Below are positions 9,413 to 18,369 of a stretch of 64,000 nt of DNA, one piece after another (the first letter of the stretch is position 1; the number at the start of each line of letters is the position of its first letter). The notes beneath the pieces are model-generated. The model was not told the origin of the DNA, searched no databases, and saw only the letters and a program-made list of their open reading frames with translations. The DNA comes from Mycolicibacterium grossiae (GTDB taxonomy: Bacteria; Actinomycetota; Actinomycetes; Mycobacteriales; Mycobacteriaceae), in the NCBI RefSeq assembly GCF_008329645.1, contig NZ_CP043474.1:3162001-3226000 (forward strand), given 5' to 3'. The position numbers and the translations under genes were made by a program.

Positions 9413-9862
9413 GTGACCACCGTTGCGCTGCCCCCCGACTACTGGTCGGCACTCGGTCACGGGGCGTCCGCCATCGCGCTCTACGCCATCGTGGGGCTCG
9501 CGCTGATCGTGCTCGGCTTCTTCGTCCTCGACTGGACGACGCCGGGACCGCTGCGCACCCTGGTGCAGGCCGGCCGCCCGAACGCGGCGGCGATCGCCGC
9601 GTCGGGCCTGGTCTCGCTGTCGATCGTGGTCGTGCTGGCCATCTTCAGCTCGTCGGGCGACCTGCTCGACGGTCTGCTCAAGACCCTGATCTTCGGCCTG
9701 CTCGGCATCGTCGCGCAGGCCGTGTCGGTGCGCATCATCGAACTCGTCACCGGCATCGACATCGGGGCCGTGCTCGCCGCCGAGCGGTACACCCCCGAGG
9801 CGCTCGTGGTGGTGGGTGCGCACGCCGGACTCGGACTGATCGTCGCTGCAGCGATCCTCTGA
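9413..9862 (+). CDS. DUF350 (YjfL-type) integral membrane protein
   Basis: A 149-residue protein with four hydrophobic helices at about residues 17 to 37 (IALYAIVGLALIVLGFFVL), 57 to 77, 82 to 102 and 128 to 148. The layout of two tandem two-helix repeats is that of DUF350. GTG 9413 has an upstream AGGA and gives the normal length. DUF350 proteins regularly neighbour YjfC-like ATP-grasp enzymes and are thought to act at the membrane, but their function is unknown. It is the third gene of the small cluster; transcription then meets the oppositely oriented YbdD-cstA genes. Confidence 0.85.
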   Translation: MTTVALPPDYWSALGHGASAIALYAIVGLALIVLGFFVLDWTTPGPLRTLVQAGRPNAAAIAASGLVSLSIVVVLAIFSSSGDLLDGLLKTLIFGLLGIVAQAVSVRIIELVTGIDIGAVLAAERYTPEALVVVGAHAGLGLIVAAAIL

Positions 9863-9866
9863 GGGG

Positions 9867-10058
9867 TCAGCAGCAGCGCGTCTGCGGATTGGCCTCCGTC
9901 GCGGCGTGCCGCATCCGCCAGTACTCCCGCTCGGTGAGCACCGGTTCTCCCGGGTGGGTGCGGGCGCGGTGCGCGACGTAGCGCTCGTACAGGTCGTCGC
10001 CCATCAGTGCGCGCCAGTACGCACGGATCTCGCGCCCTGCGTGCCGGATGCCTCCCAC
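9867..10058 (-). CDS. YbdD/YjiX-family small protein
   Basis: A 63-residue protein that overlaps the 3' end of cstA by 55 bp in another frame. A strong GGAGG lies ten bases before GTG 10058. IRAYWRALMGDDLYERYVAHR, HPGEPVLTEREYWR and the Cys-Cys end match the YbdD/YjiX family, which almost always sits directly downstream of a CstA/BtsT pyruvate transporter. The pairing suggests a regulatory or accessory role in uptake; the family is not mechanistically characterised. The overlap implies translational coupling with cstA. Confidence 0.85.
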   Translation of the reverse strand: MGGIRHAGREIRAYWRALMGDDLYERYVAHRARTHPGEPVLTEREYWRMRHAATEANPQTRCC

Positions 10059-12313
10059 TGCTTCGCCACCTCCTTCTCCGCCTTCGTGGTGAACAGACCG
10101 GACGGCGCGAAGATCCGCGACGGCACCGGCTCGTCCTCGGCGAGCGGCAACCCGCGTCCGCGGATCGCCTTGAGCGCCATGACGACCCCGGCGACGAACA
10201 CGATGAGCACCAGCACGGCGAACACCACCGACAGCGTGCCCTGGATGAAGGTGTTGCGGATGACCGCGTCGATCTGGCCGGCGTCCTTGGCCGCGCCGAA
10301 CGCCGTCTTGCCCGCGTCCTTGGCGTCGCGGTACTGGAAGTGCTGCGTCCAGTAGCCGACCTTGGGGTCGCCGGAGAAGATCTTCTGCCACGATGCCGTC
10401 ATCGTCACCACCAGATCCCACAGCAGCGGAATGCCGGGGATCCAGGCCCACTTCAGCAGCCCACGCTTGATGACGACGACCGTGACGACGGTCAGCGCGA
10501 TCGCCGCGAGCAACTGGTTGGCGATGCCGAACAGCGGGAAGAGGGTGTTGATCCCGCCGAGGGGGTCGGTGACGCCCATGAGCAGGATGCTGCCCCACGC
10601 CGCGACGACGATGACGCTGCAAATCCACGCGCCCACACGCCAACTCGGGTTGCGCAGCTTGGCCATCGGCCCGCCGAGGTTGCCGAGGCCGTCGGACAGC
10701 ATGAAGCGGGCGACGCGGGTGCCGGCGTCGACCGTCGTGAGGATGAACAGCGCCTCGAACATGATCGCGAAGTGGTACCAGAAGGCCTTGAATCCCTCGC
10801 CCCCGAAGACCTGGTGCAGCACCTCGGACATGCCGAACGCCAGCGTCGGCGCGCCGCCGGTCCGGGACACGATCGACTCCTCGCCGACGCTCTCGGCGGC
10901 CGCGGTGATCTCGGCGCCGGTGATCGGGGGACCCGACAGGCCCAGGCCGTTGACGTAGGTGGCGGCCGTCTCGGCGGTGGTGCCGGTGGACGCGGTCGGG
11001 GCATTCATCGCGAAGTACAGGTGCTGGTTGAGGATCGCCGCGGTGATGAGCGCCATGATCGCCACGAACGACTCGGTGAGCATGCCGCCGTAGCCGATGA
11101 GCCGCATCTGGCTCTCCTTCTCCAGCAGCTTGGGCGTGGTGCCGGAGGAGATCAGCGAGTGGAAGCCCGACAGCGCGCCGCAGGCGATGGTGATGAACAG
11201 GAACGGGAACAGCGATCCGGCGAACACCGGCCCGGTGCCGCTCGAGGCGAACGACGACACCGCGGGCGCCTCCATGAGCGGGCGGGCCAGCAGGATGCCC
11301 ACCGCGAGCAGCGCGATGGTGCCCACCTTCATGAACGTCGACAGGTAGTCGCGCGGCGCGAGCAGCAGCCACACCGGCAGCACCGAGGCGGCGAGGCCGT
11401 AGACGATGATGCACCACGACAGGGTCACCTTCGACAGCGTGAACCAGTCGGCTATCCAGGCGGTCTCGGCCACCCAGCCGCCGGAGACGACGGCCAGCAG
11501 CAGCAGGACGACGCCGATCAGTGACACCTCGGACACCCGGCCGGGGCGGAGGAACCGCAGGTACAGACCCATGAAGATCGCGATCGGGATGGTCATGGCG
11601 ATCGAGAAGACGCCCCACGGGCTCTCGGCGAGAGCGTTGACCACGACGAGCGCCAGCACGGCCAGCAGGATCACCATGATGATGAGGACGCCGACGATCG
11701 CGGCGACCCCGCCGGTGGTGCCCAGTTCGTCACGCGCCATCTGGCCCAGCGACCGGCCGCGCCGGCGCACCGAGATGGACAGCACCAGGTAGTCCTGCAC
11801 GCAGCCGGCGACCAGGGCGCCGACGATGATCCAGATGGTGCCCGGCAGGTAGCCCATCTGCATGGCCAGCACCGGACCGACGAGCGGTCCGGCGCCCGCG
11901 ATGGCGGCGAAGTGGTGGCCGAAGAGCACCCGCCGATCGGTGGGTAGGTAGTCGGTGCCGTTCTCGAATACCTCGGCGGGCGTGGCGTTCTCGTCGCGCG
12001 GCTGGACGATGCGCGTCTCGATCAGGCGGGCGTAGAAGCGGAATCCGATGACGTAGGTGCAGATCGCGGCGATGACGAACCACACGGCGTTGACGGTCTC
12101 GCCGCGGAAGAATGCGATGACCGCCCACGCGATGGCGCCGAGCAGTGCGACGACGCCGAACACGATGCGGTGCCGCGCGGTGATCGGGGAGCGGTCGACG
12201 ATCGCGACCGGAGGGAGGTCCTTGGCGGTGCGGACGTACGTGACGTCGCCGACGGTCTCCTCGGTGCGCTCCGACGTCGCGGGGGCCGGCGGGGATGAAG
12301 ACGATGAGGCCAT
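10004..12313 (-). CDS. cstA: CstA-family carbon starvation / pyruvate transporter
   Basis: A 769-residue polytopic membrane protein starting at ATG 12313. A hydrophilic N-terminal tail precedes about 16 to 18 membrane helices. The motifs GHHFAAIAGAGPLVGPVLA and PVLAMQMGYLPG are typical of CstA/BtsT (YjiY) transporters, which in E. coli import pyruvate or peptides during carbon starvation. It corresponds to M. tuberculosis Rv3063c by position next to ligB. The gene follows ligB by 92 bp on the same strand and is followed by the overlapping YbdD-like gene. Substrate preference in mycobacteria is inferred from the family. Confidence 0.92.
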   Translation of the reverse strand: MASSSSSPPAPATSERTEETVGDVTYVRTAKDLPPVAIVDRSPITARHRIVFGVVALLGAIAWAVIAFFRGETVNAVWFVIAAICTYVIGFRFYARLIETRIVQPRDENATPAEVFENGTDYLPTDRRVLFGHHFAAIAGAGPLVGPVLAMQMGYLPGTIWIIVGALVAGCVQDYLVLSISVRRRGRSLGQMARDELGTTGGVAAIVGVLIIMVILLAVLALVVVNALAESPWGVFSIAMTIPIAIFMGLYLRFLRPGRVSEVSLIGVVLLLLAVVSGGWVAETAWIADWFTLSKVTLSWCIIVYGLAASVLPVWLLLAPRDYLSTFMKVGTIALLAVGILLARPLMEAPAVSSFASSGTGPVFAGSLFPFLFITIACGALSGFHSLISSGTTPKLLEKESQMRLIGYGGMLTESFVAIMALITAAILNQHLYFAMNAPTASTGTTAETAATYVNGLGLSGPPITGAEITAAAESVGEESIVSRTGGAPTLAFGMSEVLHQVFGGEGFKAFWYHFAIMFEALFILTTVDAGTRVARFMLSDGLGNLGGPMAKLRNPSWRVGAWICSVIVVAAWGSILLMGVTDPLGGINTLFPLFGIANQLLAAIALTVVTVVVIKRGLLKWAWIPGIPLLWDLVVTMTASWQKIFSGDPKVGYWTQHFQYRDAKDAGKTAFGAAKDAGQIDAVIRNTFIQGTLSVVFAVLVLIVFVAGVVMALKAIRGRGLPLAEDEPVPSRIFAPSGLFTTKAEKEVAKQWEASGTQGARSVRTGAH

Positions 12314-12405
12314 GTGCTCGATCCTGTCATCGTGGCCAGCGCCGTGGTGACGAACGCCCCCATTCGGGCGCAGCGGTCCCCTCCGGCTCGGCAGTACCCC
12401 TCGGC

Positions 12406-13938
12406 TCAACGGTCGTGGAAGGCGCGCACCGTGTCGACGGTGTCGGCTTCGGCCGGGTTCTTGTCGTCGCGGTAGCGCAGCACCCGCGCGAAGCGCAGCG
12501 CCATGCCGCCGGGGTAGCGCGTCGAGGCCTGCACGCCGTCGAAGGCGATCTCCACGACCTGCTCGGGCCGCACCCGCACAACGGCCCCGTCGGTGGGGCC
12601 GTCGGCGAGGCCGAGGAAGCGTTCGGTCTGCCAGGCCAGCATCTCGTCGGTCATGCCCTTGAAGGTCTTGCCCAGCATCACGAATCCGCCCGTGTCCGGG
12701 TCGAGCGCGCCGAGGTGGATGTTGGACAGCGTGCCGCTGCGCCGGCCCGATCCCCACTCCACCGCGAGCACGACGAGGTCGAGGGTGTGCACGGGCTTCA
12801 CCTTCAGCCAGCCCGCACCGCGCCGGCCCGCCTCGTACGGCGAGGACGGCGCCTTGGCCATGACGCCCTCGTGCCCGGCGGCCAGCGTGCGGTCGAGGAA
12901 CGAGGCGGCCTCGTCGGGGTCGGCGGTGACCGTGCGATCGACGCGCTGGGTCTCCGGGACGAGGGCGTCGAGCCGGGCGAGGCGTTCGGTGGCGGGGAGG
13001 TCGAGCAGGTCGGTGCCGTCGAGGTGCAGCAGGTCGAAGAAGAAGACCGACAGCGGTTGGTCGGCGCCGCGGGCGCCGCGGCGGCCGAATCGCGAGGCCG
13101 TCACCTGGAACCGGTCCGGGCGGCCGTCGGGACGCAGCGCGATGGCCTCGCCGTCGGCGATCACCGCGTGCGCGGGCAGCGCCCTCGCGGCCGCCACCAC
13201 CTCGGGCAGGCGGTCGGTGACGTCGTCGAGGCTGCGGGTGTACACCGTCACCCGGTCGCCGTCGCGGTGGATCTGCACCCGGGCGCCGTCGAGCTTCGCC
13301 TCGAGAATGGCCGTCCCGCCCAGCTTTTCGAGCGCGGCGTCGACGCCCGTGGCGGTCTGCGCGAGCATCGGCCCCACCGGGGTGCCGACCTGCAGGCGGA
13401 ATCGGCCGAGCGCTTCGGCGCCCTCGGTGAGGACGGCCGCCGCGACCGCGGCGAGATCGCCGCTGAGCATGGCCGCGCGCCGTACGTCGGCGGCGGGCAG
13501 GAGGGCGGCCTTCGCGACGGCGTCGGCCATGACGCCGAGCAGGGCGCCCTGGCGCAGCTCGCCGCCGAGGAGGCGCCGCAGGAAGGCCTGCTCGGCGGCG
13601 GTCGCGGCGCCGAACAGGCCGCCGAGCAGCTCGGCGCGACGTGCCGTCGAGCCCTTGCCCGCGACGGCCTTCACGGCGTCGAACGTCGCGTGCACGCCGG
13701 GCACGGTGAGCGTGGGGTCGGTCGCCGGGGACGGCAGCGAGCGCAGCGCGGCCCAGCCCACGCCGATCTGACGCTGCGGCAGCTCCCCGGACAGCCAGGC
13801 CACCGTCGTGGCGATCGTGGTGGCGTCACCTCCGGCGGCGGCGAGCGTCAGCACGTCGGCGATCCGGGTGGTCTTGGCCAGCCGGGACGACACCGCGCCG
13901 ACGTCGGCGGAGGCGGTGGCGACGTCGAGGAGGAGCAC
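12406..13938 (-). CDS. ligB: ATP-dependent DNA ligase LigB
   Basis: A 510-residue ATP-dependent DNA ligase. GTG 13938 gives the N-terminus [12 protein letters not shown], close to the recalled start of Rv3062; longer in-frame starts are not needed. An N-terminal DNA-binding domain of about 185 residues is followed by the nucleotidyltransferase motif EAKLDG with Lys215 (AMP acceptor), then the remaining ligase motifs including ADGEAIA, EGVMAK and GWLKVKP, and an OB domain. LigB seals nicks with ATP and is a non-essential auxiliary to the NAD-dependent LigA in mycobacteria. A tandem repeat (13963-14027) lies just upstream of its start. Confidence 0.95.
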   Translation of the reverse strand: MLLLDVATASADVGAVSSRLAKTTRIADVLTLAAAGGDATTIATTVAWLSGELPQRQIGVGWAALRSLPSPATDPTLTVPGVHATFDAVKAVAGKGSTARRAELLGGLFGAATAAEQAFLRRLLGGELRQGALLGVMADAVAKAALLPAADVRRAAMLSGDLAAVAAAVLTEGAEALGRFRLQVGTPVGPMLAQTATGVDAALEKLGGTAILEAKLDGARVQIHRDGDRVTVYTRSLDDVTDRLPEVVAAARALPAHAVIADGEAIALRPDGRPDRFQVTASRFGRRGARGADQPLSVFFFDLLHLDGTDLLDLPATERLARLDALVPETQRVDRTVTADPDEAASFLDRTLAAGHEGVMAKAPSSPYEAGRRGAGWLKVKPVHTLDLVVLAVEWGSGRRSGTLSNIHLGALDPDTGGFVMLGKTFKGMTDEMLAWQTERFLGLADGPTDGAVVRVRPEQVVEIAFDGVQASTRYPGGMALRFARVLRYRDDKNPAEADTVDTVRAFHDR

Positions 13939-13962
13939 ATGCCCAGGGTGGCACGCCACGCC

Positions 13963-14027
13963 GACATCGCTCTCGGGGGACATCGCTCTCGGGGTGACGA
14001 TGCTCTCGGGGGACGATGCTCTCGGGG
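13963..14027. repeat. Tandem repeat, four 16-17 bp units
   Basis: Four consecutive copies of a 16-bp unit: GACATCGCTCTCGGGG at 13963, the same plus one T at 13979, then GACGATGCTCTCGGGG at 13996 and 14012. The array is bounded by ligB on one side and the molybdopterin oxidoreductase stop codon on the other, so it is a non-coding minisatellite in the ligB upstream region. The units fall into two pairs, each pair nearly identical, which suggests recent duplication. Confidence 0.9.
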
Positions 14028-14037
14028 GACCGGGTGG

Positions 14038-15621
14038 CTAGGTCACGGTGAAGGGCACCGTGTGCCAGCCGGTCGCGCCGTCGGGGACCACGTCGGCCTG
14101 CTGCGACGTCTGCACCGCGCCGGTGTTGTCGGTGGCCCGCACCGAGATCTCGTAGGACCCGGGTTCGGTGGCCTGCCAGCCGAAGCTCCACAGCCGCCAG
14201 GTGTCGTTCGAGTAGGCGGCGCCCAGTTGGGCGGGCTGCCACCGGTCGGCGGGCTGCCCGGGGCCGGTGATGCGCACCTCGACGGCCTTGACGCCGCGGT
14301 GCTGGGCCCAGGCGACGCCGCCGAACTGGACGGGTCCGCGGGCGACGTCCGCACCGGCGCGCGGCACGTCGATGCGCGACTGCGTCTTGATCGGCCCGCG
14401 GGCCGACCAGCCGAGCCGGGTCCAGTACGCCTCGGCCCGGTCGAAGCGGGTCAGTTCCAGGTCGACGACCCACTTGGTCGCCGAGACGTAGCCGTAGAGG
14501 CCGGGGACGACCAGCCGTGCCGGGTAGCCGTGTTCGGTGGGCAGCGGCGCGCCGTTCATCGCGACCGCCAGCAACGCGTCGCGGTCGTCGGTCATCGCCT
14601 CCACCGGCGTGCCCGCGGTGAACCCGTCGATGGACTTCGAGAGCACCATGTCGGCGTCGTCGTGGACGCCGGCCTCCGCCAGCAGGTCGCGCACCCGGTA
14701 GCCGGTCCAGGTGGCGTTCGAGATGAGGTCGCCGCCCACCGGGTTCGACACGCAGGCCAGGGTCACGACCTTCTCGACGGCAGTGAAGCGCTCGAGGTCG
14801 GCGAAGGTGAGGGTCACCTCGCGGTCGACCATGCCGCGGATCTTCAGTCTCCATTCCTCACGGCTGACCTGGGGGACCGCCAGCGCGGTGTCGATGCGGT
14901 AGAAGTCGGCGGCCGGCGTGATGAACGGCGGCAGGTCGACTCCGGCGGGCTGCACCGTCGGCGGGACCGGCGGCGCGGGCGTCGCCGGCGTGGGCAGCGC
15001 GAAGGCGCTGCGGTCGCCCGCCACCGAGGAGCGCATGCGGCCCAGCACGAGGCCCGCCGCACCGCTCACCGCACCGACGGTGAGGAACCCGAGTGCCACC
15101 AGCGACAGCCGCCGGCCGGGGTCCGGTGCCGGGCCCGCGCCGGGCGCAACGGTGGTGGTCTGGCGACGGGGCTTGGGGTCGGTGAACCTGCCGGACACCA
15201 GCAGTCGCAGCACGCCGATGCCACACGCGGCGCCGACGACCGTGGGAATGACGTGCAGCGGGGTGGCGCCCGGGCGGGACAGCACGGCCGCGCACCCGAT
15301 GGCTCCGGCCACCGCGATCGCGATGCTGCCCACCGGCACCCGACGGGTCTCGAAGCGTGCGCTCAGCCCGGCGATCAGAACGATCACGAACAGCACCGCG
15401 AGGGTGAGGAACAGCTTGTCCGCGGTGGCGAACGTCTGGATGGCCCACTCCTTGACCGGGCCCGGGGTGAGGTCGACGACGGCGCTGCCGACGGCGGTGC
15501 GCGCATCGGCGGCCGGGCCGAACGGCACGGCGGCGAGCTGGGTGACCCCCAGCGCGACCGCCGCGGCGGCGACACCGAGCAGCGGGCTGGGACGGTCAGC
15601 GCGGTCGACCATGGCCGCCAA
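14038..15621 (-). CDS. Membrane-anchored molybdopterin (sulfite oxidase-like) oxidoreductase
   Basis: A 527-residue protein. Five hydrophobic helices occupy roughly residues 13 to 195. A Pro-rich linker then leads to a molybdopterin-binding sulfite oxidase domain with the molybdenum-ligating Cys290 in VTLACVSNPVGG, followed by the Mo-cofactor dimerisation domain to the end. The arrangement (membrane anchor plus extracytoplasmic catalytic domain) is common in actinobacteria. The physiological substrate could be sulfite or another S- or N-oxide; no cytochrome partner is adjacent. Start ATG 15621 is chosen, with ATG 15612 as a close alternative. Confidence 0.85.
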   Translation of the reverse strand: MAAMVDRADRPSPLLGVAAAAVALGVTQLAAVPFGPAADARTAVGSAVVDLTPGPVKEWAIQTFATADKLFLTLAVLFVIVLIAGLSARFETRRVPVGSIAIAVAGAIGCAAVLSRPGATPLHVIPTVVGAACGIGVLRLLVSGRFTDPKPRRQTTTVAPGAGPAPDPGRRLSLVALGFLTVGAVSGAAGLVLGRMRSSVAGDRSAFALPTPATPAPPVPPTVQPAGVDLPPFITPAADFYRIDTALAVPQVSREEWRLKIRGMVDREVTLTFADLERFTAVEKVVTLACVSNPVGGDLISNATWTGYRVRDLLAEAGVHDDADMVLSKSIDGFTAGTPVEAMTDDRDALLAVAMNGAPLPTEHGYPARLVVPGLYGYVSATKWVVDLELTRFDRAEAYWTRLGWSARGPIKTQSRIDVPRAGADVARGPVQFGGVAWAQHRGVKAVEVRITGPGQPADRWQPAQLGAAYSNDTWRLWSFGWQATEPGSYEISVRATDNTGAVQTSQQADVVPDGATGWHTVPFTVT

Positions 15622-15658
15622 CGTACCGACGCGCGCATACGGCCGGGTGAGCCAGCGC

Positions 15659-15671
15659 CCTTACCGTAAGG
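15659..15671. promoter_or_regulatory. Small palindrome in a divergent promoter region
   Basis: CCTTACCGTAAGG, six-base arms around a single C, lies between the divergently transcribed molybdopterin oxidoreductase and SDR genes, 65 bp before the SDR start. It could be a repressor site for either gene, but no regulator is next to it. Confidence 0.3.
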
Positions 15672-15735
15672 TGACGTCCGCCAGCTGCTTTACAGTTCCA
15701 CCTCGATTTGCAACGCATCAGCGGAAGGGACGTAC

Positions 15736-16503
15736 ATGGAGATCTCGGGGAAGAAGGCGATCGTCGTCGGTGGCGCATCGGGTTTCGGCAAGGCCACCGC
15801 GGCCGCGCTCGCCCAGCGCGGCGCGAGCGTCGCCATCCTGGACCGGCCGCAGTCCAAGGGCAAGGACGTCGCCGCCGAGATCGGCGCCGACTTCCACGAG
15901 GTGGACGTCACCGACTTCGGCGGAACCGAGACCGTCCTCGCCGACGCGGTCACCGCACTCGGCGGGCTGCACGTCATCGTGACCACCGCCGGCGGCGGCA
16001 TCGGCGAGCGGACCATCACCAAGGACGGGCCGCACAGCCTCGAGACGTTCCGGTCCACGGTCGACCTCAACCTGATCGCCACCTTCAACATCAGCAGGCT
16101 GGCGGCGTGGCAGATGAGCCGGCAGGAACCGGTCGACGACGACGCCGAGGAGCGCGGCGTCATCATCAACACCGCCTCGATCGCCGCCTTCGAGGGCCAG
16201 ATCGGACAGGTCGCCTACACCGCGTCGAAGGCCGCGATCGCCGGCATGTGCCTCACCATGGCCCGCGACCTGGGCAGCCTGGGCATCCGCGTCACCGCCA
16301 TCGCGCCGAGCCTGTTCGCGACCGGCCTCACCGAGGGCATCCCCGACGAGTTCGCCAAGGCGCTCACCAAGGACGCGGCGTTCCCCAAGCGCCTCGGCAA
16401 GCCGGAGGAGTACGCGAAGCTCGCCCTGGCGATCGTCGAGAACCCCATGCTCAACGGCCAGTGCCTGCGCCTCGACGCCGGCCAGCGGTTCGCCCCGAAG
16501 TAA
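15736..16503 (+). CDS. SDR-family 3-hydroxyacyl-CoA dehydrogenase-like protein
   Basis: A 255-residue classical SDR with GGASGFGKATA for NAD binding, TTAGGG in place of the usual NNAG, NTASIAAFEGQIGQVAYTASK containing Ser, Tyr and Lys of the catalytic triad, and a C-terminal LRLDAGQRFAPK. The INTASIAAFEGQIGQ segment is typical of the type-2 3-hydroxyacyl-CoA dehydrogenase (17-beta-HSD10-like) group, which oxidises short branched 3-hydroxyacyl-CoA with NAD. RBS GGAAGGGA precedes ATG 15736. It is followed directly by a large hairpin and appears monocistronic. Confidence 0.85.
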   Translation: MEISGKKAIVVGGASGFGKATAAALAQRGASVAILDRPQSKGKDVAAEIGADFHEVDVTDFGGTETVLADAVTALGGLHVIVTTAGGGIGERTITKDGPHSLETFRSTVDLNLIATFNISRLAAWQMSRQEPVDDDAEERGVIINTASIAAFEGQIGQVAYTASKAAIAGMCLTMARDLGSLGIRVTAIAPSLFATGLTEGIPDEFAKALTKDAAFPKRLGKPEEYAKLALAIVENPMLNGQCLRLDAGQRFAPK

Positions 16504-16508
16504 GTAGA

Positions 16509-16561
16509 GTGATTTCGGCGCGCTTTCCGTCGCTCACGCGCGGAAAGCGCGCCGAAATCAC
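16509..16561. terminator. Long perfect hairpin between SDR and pyruvate oxidase genes
   Basis: Two perfectly complementary 21-base arms (16509-16529 and 16541-16561) enclose an 11-base loop, starting 6 bp after the SDR stop codon. There is no T-run, which is common for mycobacterial intrinsic terminators. The second arm ends 19 bp before the next start codon, so the structure could also influence translation of the downstream gene. Confidence 0.7.
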
Positions 16562-16579
16562 GACTGAAGGGGTCCGCGA

Positions 16580-18316
16580 GTGGCAACCGTCGCCAGCCAG
16601 ATCATCGGGGCCCTGTCCCGCAGCGGAGTGCGACGGGTCTACGGACTGCCCGGCGACAGCCTCAACGGGTTCACCGACGCGATCCGCCGCTCGGACCACC
16701 TCAGCTGGGAGCACGTTCGGCACGAGGAGACCGCCGCCTTCGCCGCGGCCGCCGACGCCGCCCTCACCGGCCAGCTGGCGGTCTGCGCGGGCAGCTGCGG
16801 ACCCGGCAACCTGCACCTCATCAACGGCCTTTTCGATGCCCAGCGCAGCAGGGTGCCGGTGCTCGCGATCGCCGCGCACATCCCACGCAGCGAGATCGGC
16901 TCCGCCTACTTCCAGGAGACCCACCCGCAGGACCTGTTCCGCGAGTGCAGCGTCTACTGCGAACTGGTCAGCACCCCGGAGATGGCGCCGCGCATCCTCG
17001 AGATGGCGATGCGTGCGGCGATCGAGTCGCGCGGCGTCGCCGTCGTCGTGATCCCGGGGGAGATCTTCCTCGCGAACGCCGGCGAATCACCCTGGCTGAC
17101 ACGGGCCATCGAGCCCACCCGGTCGGTGATCCGGCCCGACGACGCCTCGTTGCAGCGCGCCGCGGACATCCTGAACGGCGCCCGCAGCGTGACCATCCTC
17201 GGCGGCGCGGGCGTGCAGGGCGCCCACGATGCGCTCGTCACGCTGGCGGACACGCTCAACGCGCCGGTGGTGCATGCGTTGCGCGGCAAGGAGTTCATCG
17301 AGTACGACAACCCGTTCGACGTCGGCATGACGGGTCTGCTCGGATTCGCGTCCGGGTACAAGGCCATCAAGGAGTCCGACGTCCTGCTGATGCTCGGCAC
17401 CGACTTTCCCTACCAGCAGTTCTTCCCCGACCACGCCCGCGTCATCCAGGTCGACGTGCGCGGCGCGCACCTGGGCAGACGCACGCCGATCGAGCTGGGG
17501 CTCCTCGGCACGGTCGCCGACACGCTCGCAGCGCTGCAGCCGCTGCTGGTCCGCAAGACCGACCGCGAGCACCTCGACCGGTCGCTCAAGCACTACCGCA
17601 CCACCCGCCGCCGGCTCGACGAGCTCGCCGTCAACGACCGCGACCGCACTCCCATCCGACCGGAATACGTTGCCGGACTGCTGGATCGGCTGGCCTCCGA
17701 CGATGCGGTGTTCACCGTCGACGTGGGCTCGCCGGTGGTGTGGGCAGCGCGCTACCTGCGCATGAACGGCCGGCGCCGACTCGTCGGCTCGTTCAACCAC
17801 GGCACCATGGCGTGCGCATTGCCGCACGCGATCGGCGCCCAGACCGCCTTTCCCGGGCGGCAGGTCGTGGCACTGGCCGGTGACGGCGGGCTGACGATGC
17901 TCTTCGGCGAACTCGTCACGCTGCTGCAGAACCGGCTGCCGGTGACGCTGGTGGTCTTCAACAACTCGTCGCTGAACTTCGTCGAACTCGAGATGAAGGC
18001 GGCGGGCATCGTCACCTTCGGCACCGACCTGGTGAACCCCGACTTCGCCGCGGTCGCCCGATCGATGGGCATGTTCGGCCGCCGGGTGGAGGCACCGGGC
18101 GACCTCGAGGGAGCGCTCGCCGAGGCCCTCGCGCACGACGGGCCCGCCGTCGTGGACGTCGTCACCGCCCGCCAGGAACTGTCGATCCCGCCGGCGATCA
18201 CCGCCGAACAGGCCAAGGGCTTCTCGCTGTACGCGATCCGCACCATCATGGCCGGGCGCGCCGACGAGTTGCTCGATCTGGTCACCACCAACGTCGCACG
18301 CCGCCTGTTGGACTGA
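16580..18316 (+). CDS. poxB: Pyruvate oxidase / pyruvate:quinone dehydrogenase (TPP enzyme)
   Basis: A 578-residue thiamine-diphosphate enzyme. Its N-terminal domain is very close to what I recall of E. coli PoxB: GDSLNG, RHEETAAFAA with the catalytic Glu, AVCAGSCGPGNLHLINGLFD and IAAHIPRSEIGS. A central FAD domain follows, then the C-terminal TPP domain with GDGG and the metal-binding NNSSLNF. It would decarboxylate pyruvate to acetate and CO2, passing electrons through FAD to quinone at the membrane. GTG 16580 is chosen by homology. It sits alone after a strong hairpin and before an acyl-CoA dehydrogenase gene. Confidence 0.88.
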   Translation: MATVASQIIGALSRSGVRRVYGLPGDSLNGFTDAIRRSDHLSWEHVRHEETAAFAAAADAALTGQLAVCAGSCGPGNLHLINGLFDAQRSRVPVLAIAAHIPRSEIGSAYFQETHPQDLFRECSVYCELVSTPEMAPRILEMAMRAAIESRGVAVVVIPGEIFLANAGESPWLTRAIEPTRSVIRPDDASLQRAADILNGARSVTILGGAGVQGAHDALVTLADTLNAPVVHALRGKEFIEYDNPFDVGMTGLLGFASGYKAIKESDVLLMLGTDFPYQQFFPDHARVIQVDVRGAHLGRRTPIELGLLGTVADTLAALQPLLVRKTDREHLDRSLKHYRTTRRRLDELAVNDRDRTPIRPEYVAGLLDRLASDDAVFTVDVGSPVVWAARYLRMNGRRRLVGSFNHGTMACALPHAIGAQTAFPGRQVVALAGDGGLTMLFGELVTLLQNRLPVTLVVFNNSSLNFVELEMKAAGIVTFGTDLVNPDFAAVARSMGMFGRRVEAPGDLEGALAEALAHDGPAVVDVVTARQELSIPPAITAEQAKGFSLYAIRTIMAGRADELLDLVTTNVARRLLD

Positions 18317-18369
18317 CCGCCGCGCCGACTTCACCGATTCGGCACCCGGATCCGCCGATCGCCGCCACG

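Noticed and set aside
12295..15669. Long plus-strand open frame (1124 codons) across ligB and the molybdopterin oxidoreductase gene
   Set aside because: It runs antisense through two genes with clear catalytic motifs and across a tandem repeat; composition is typical of a shadow frame.
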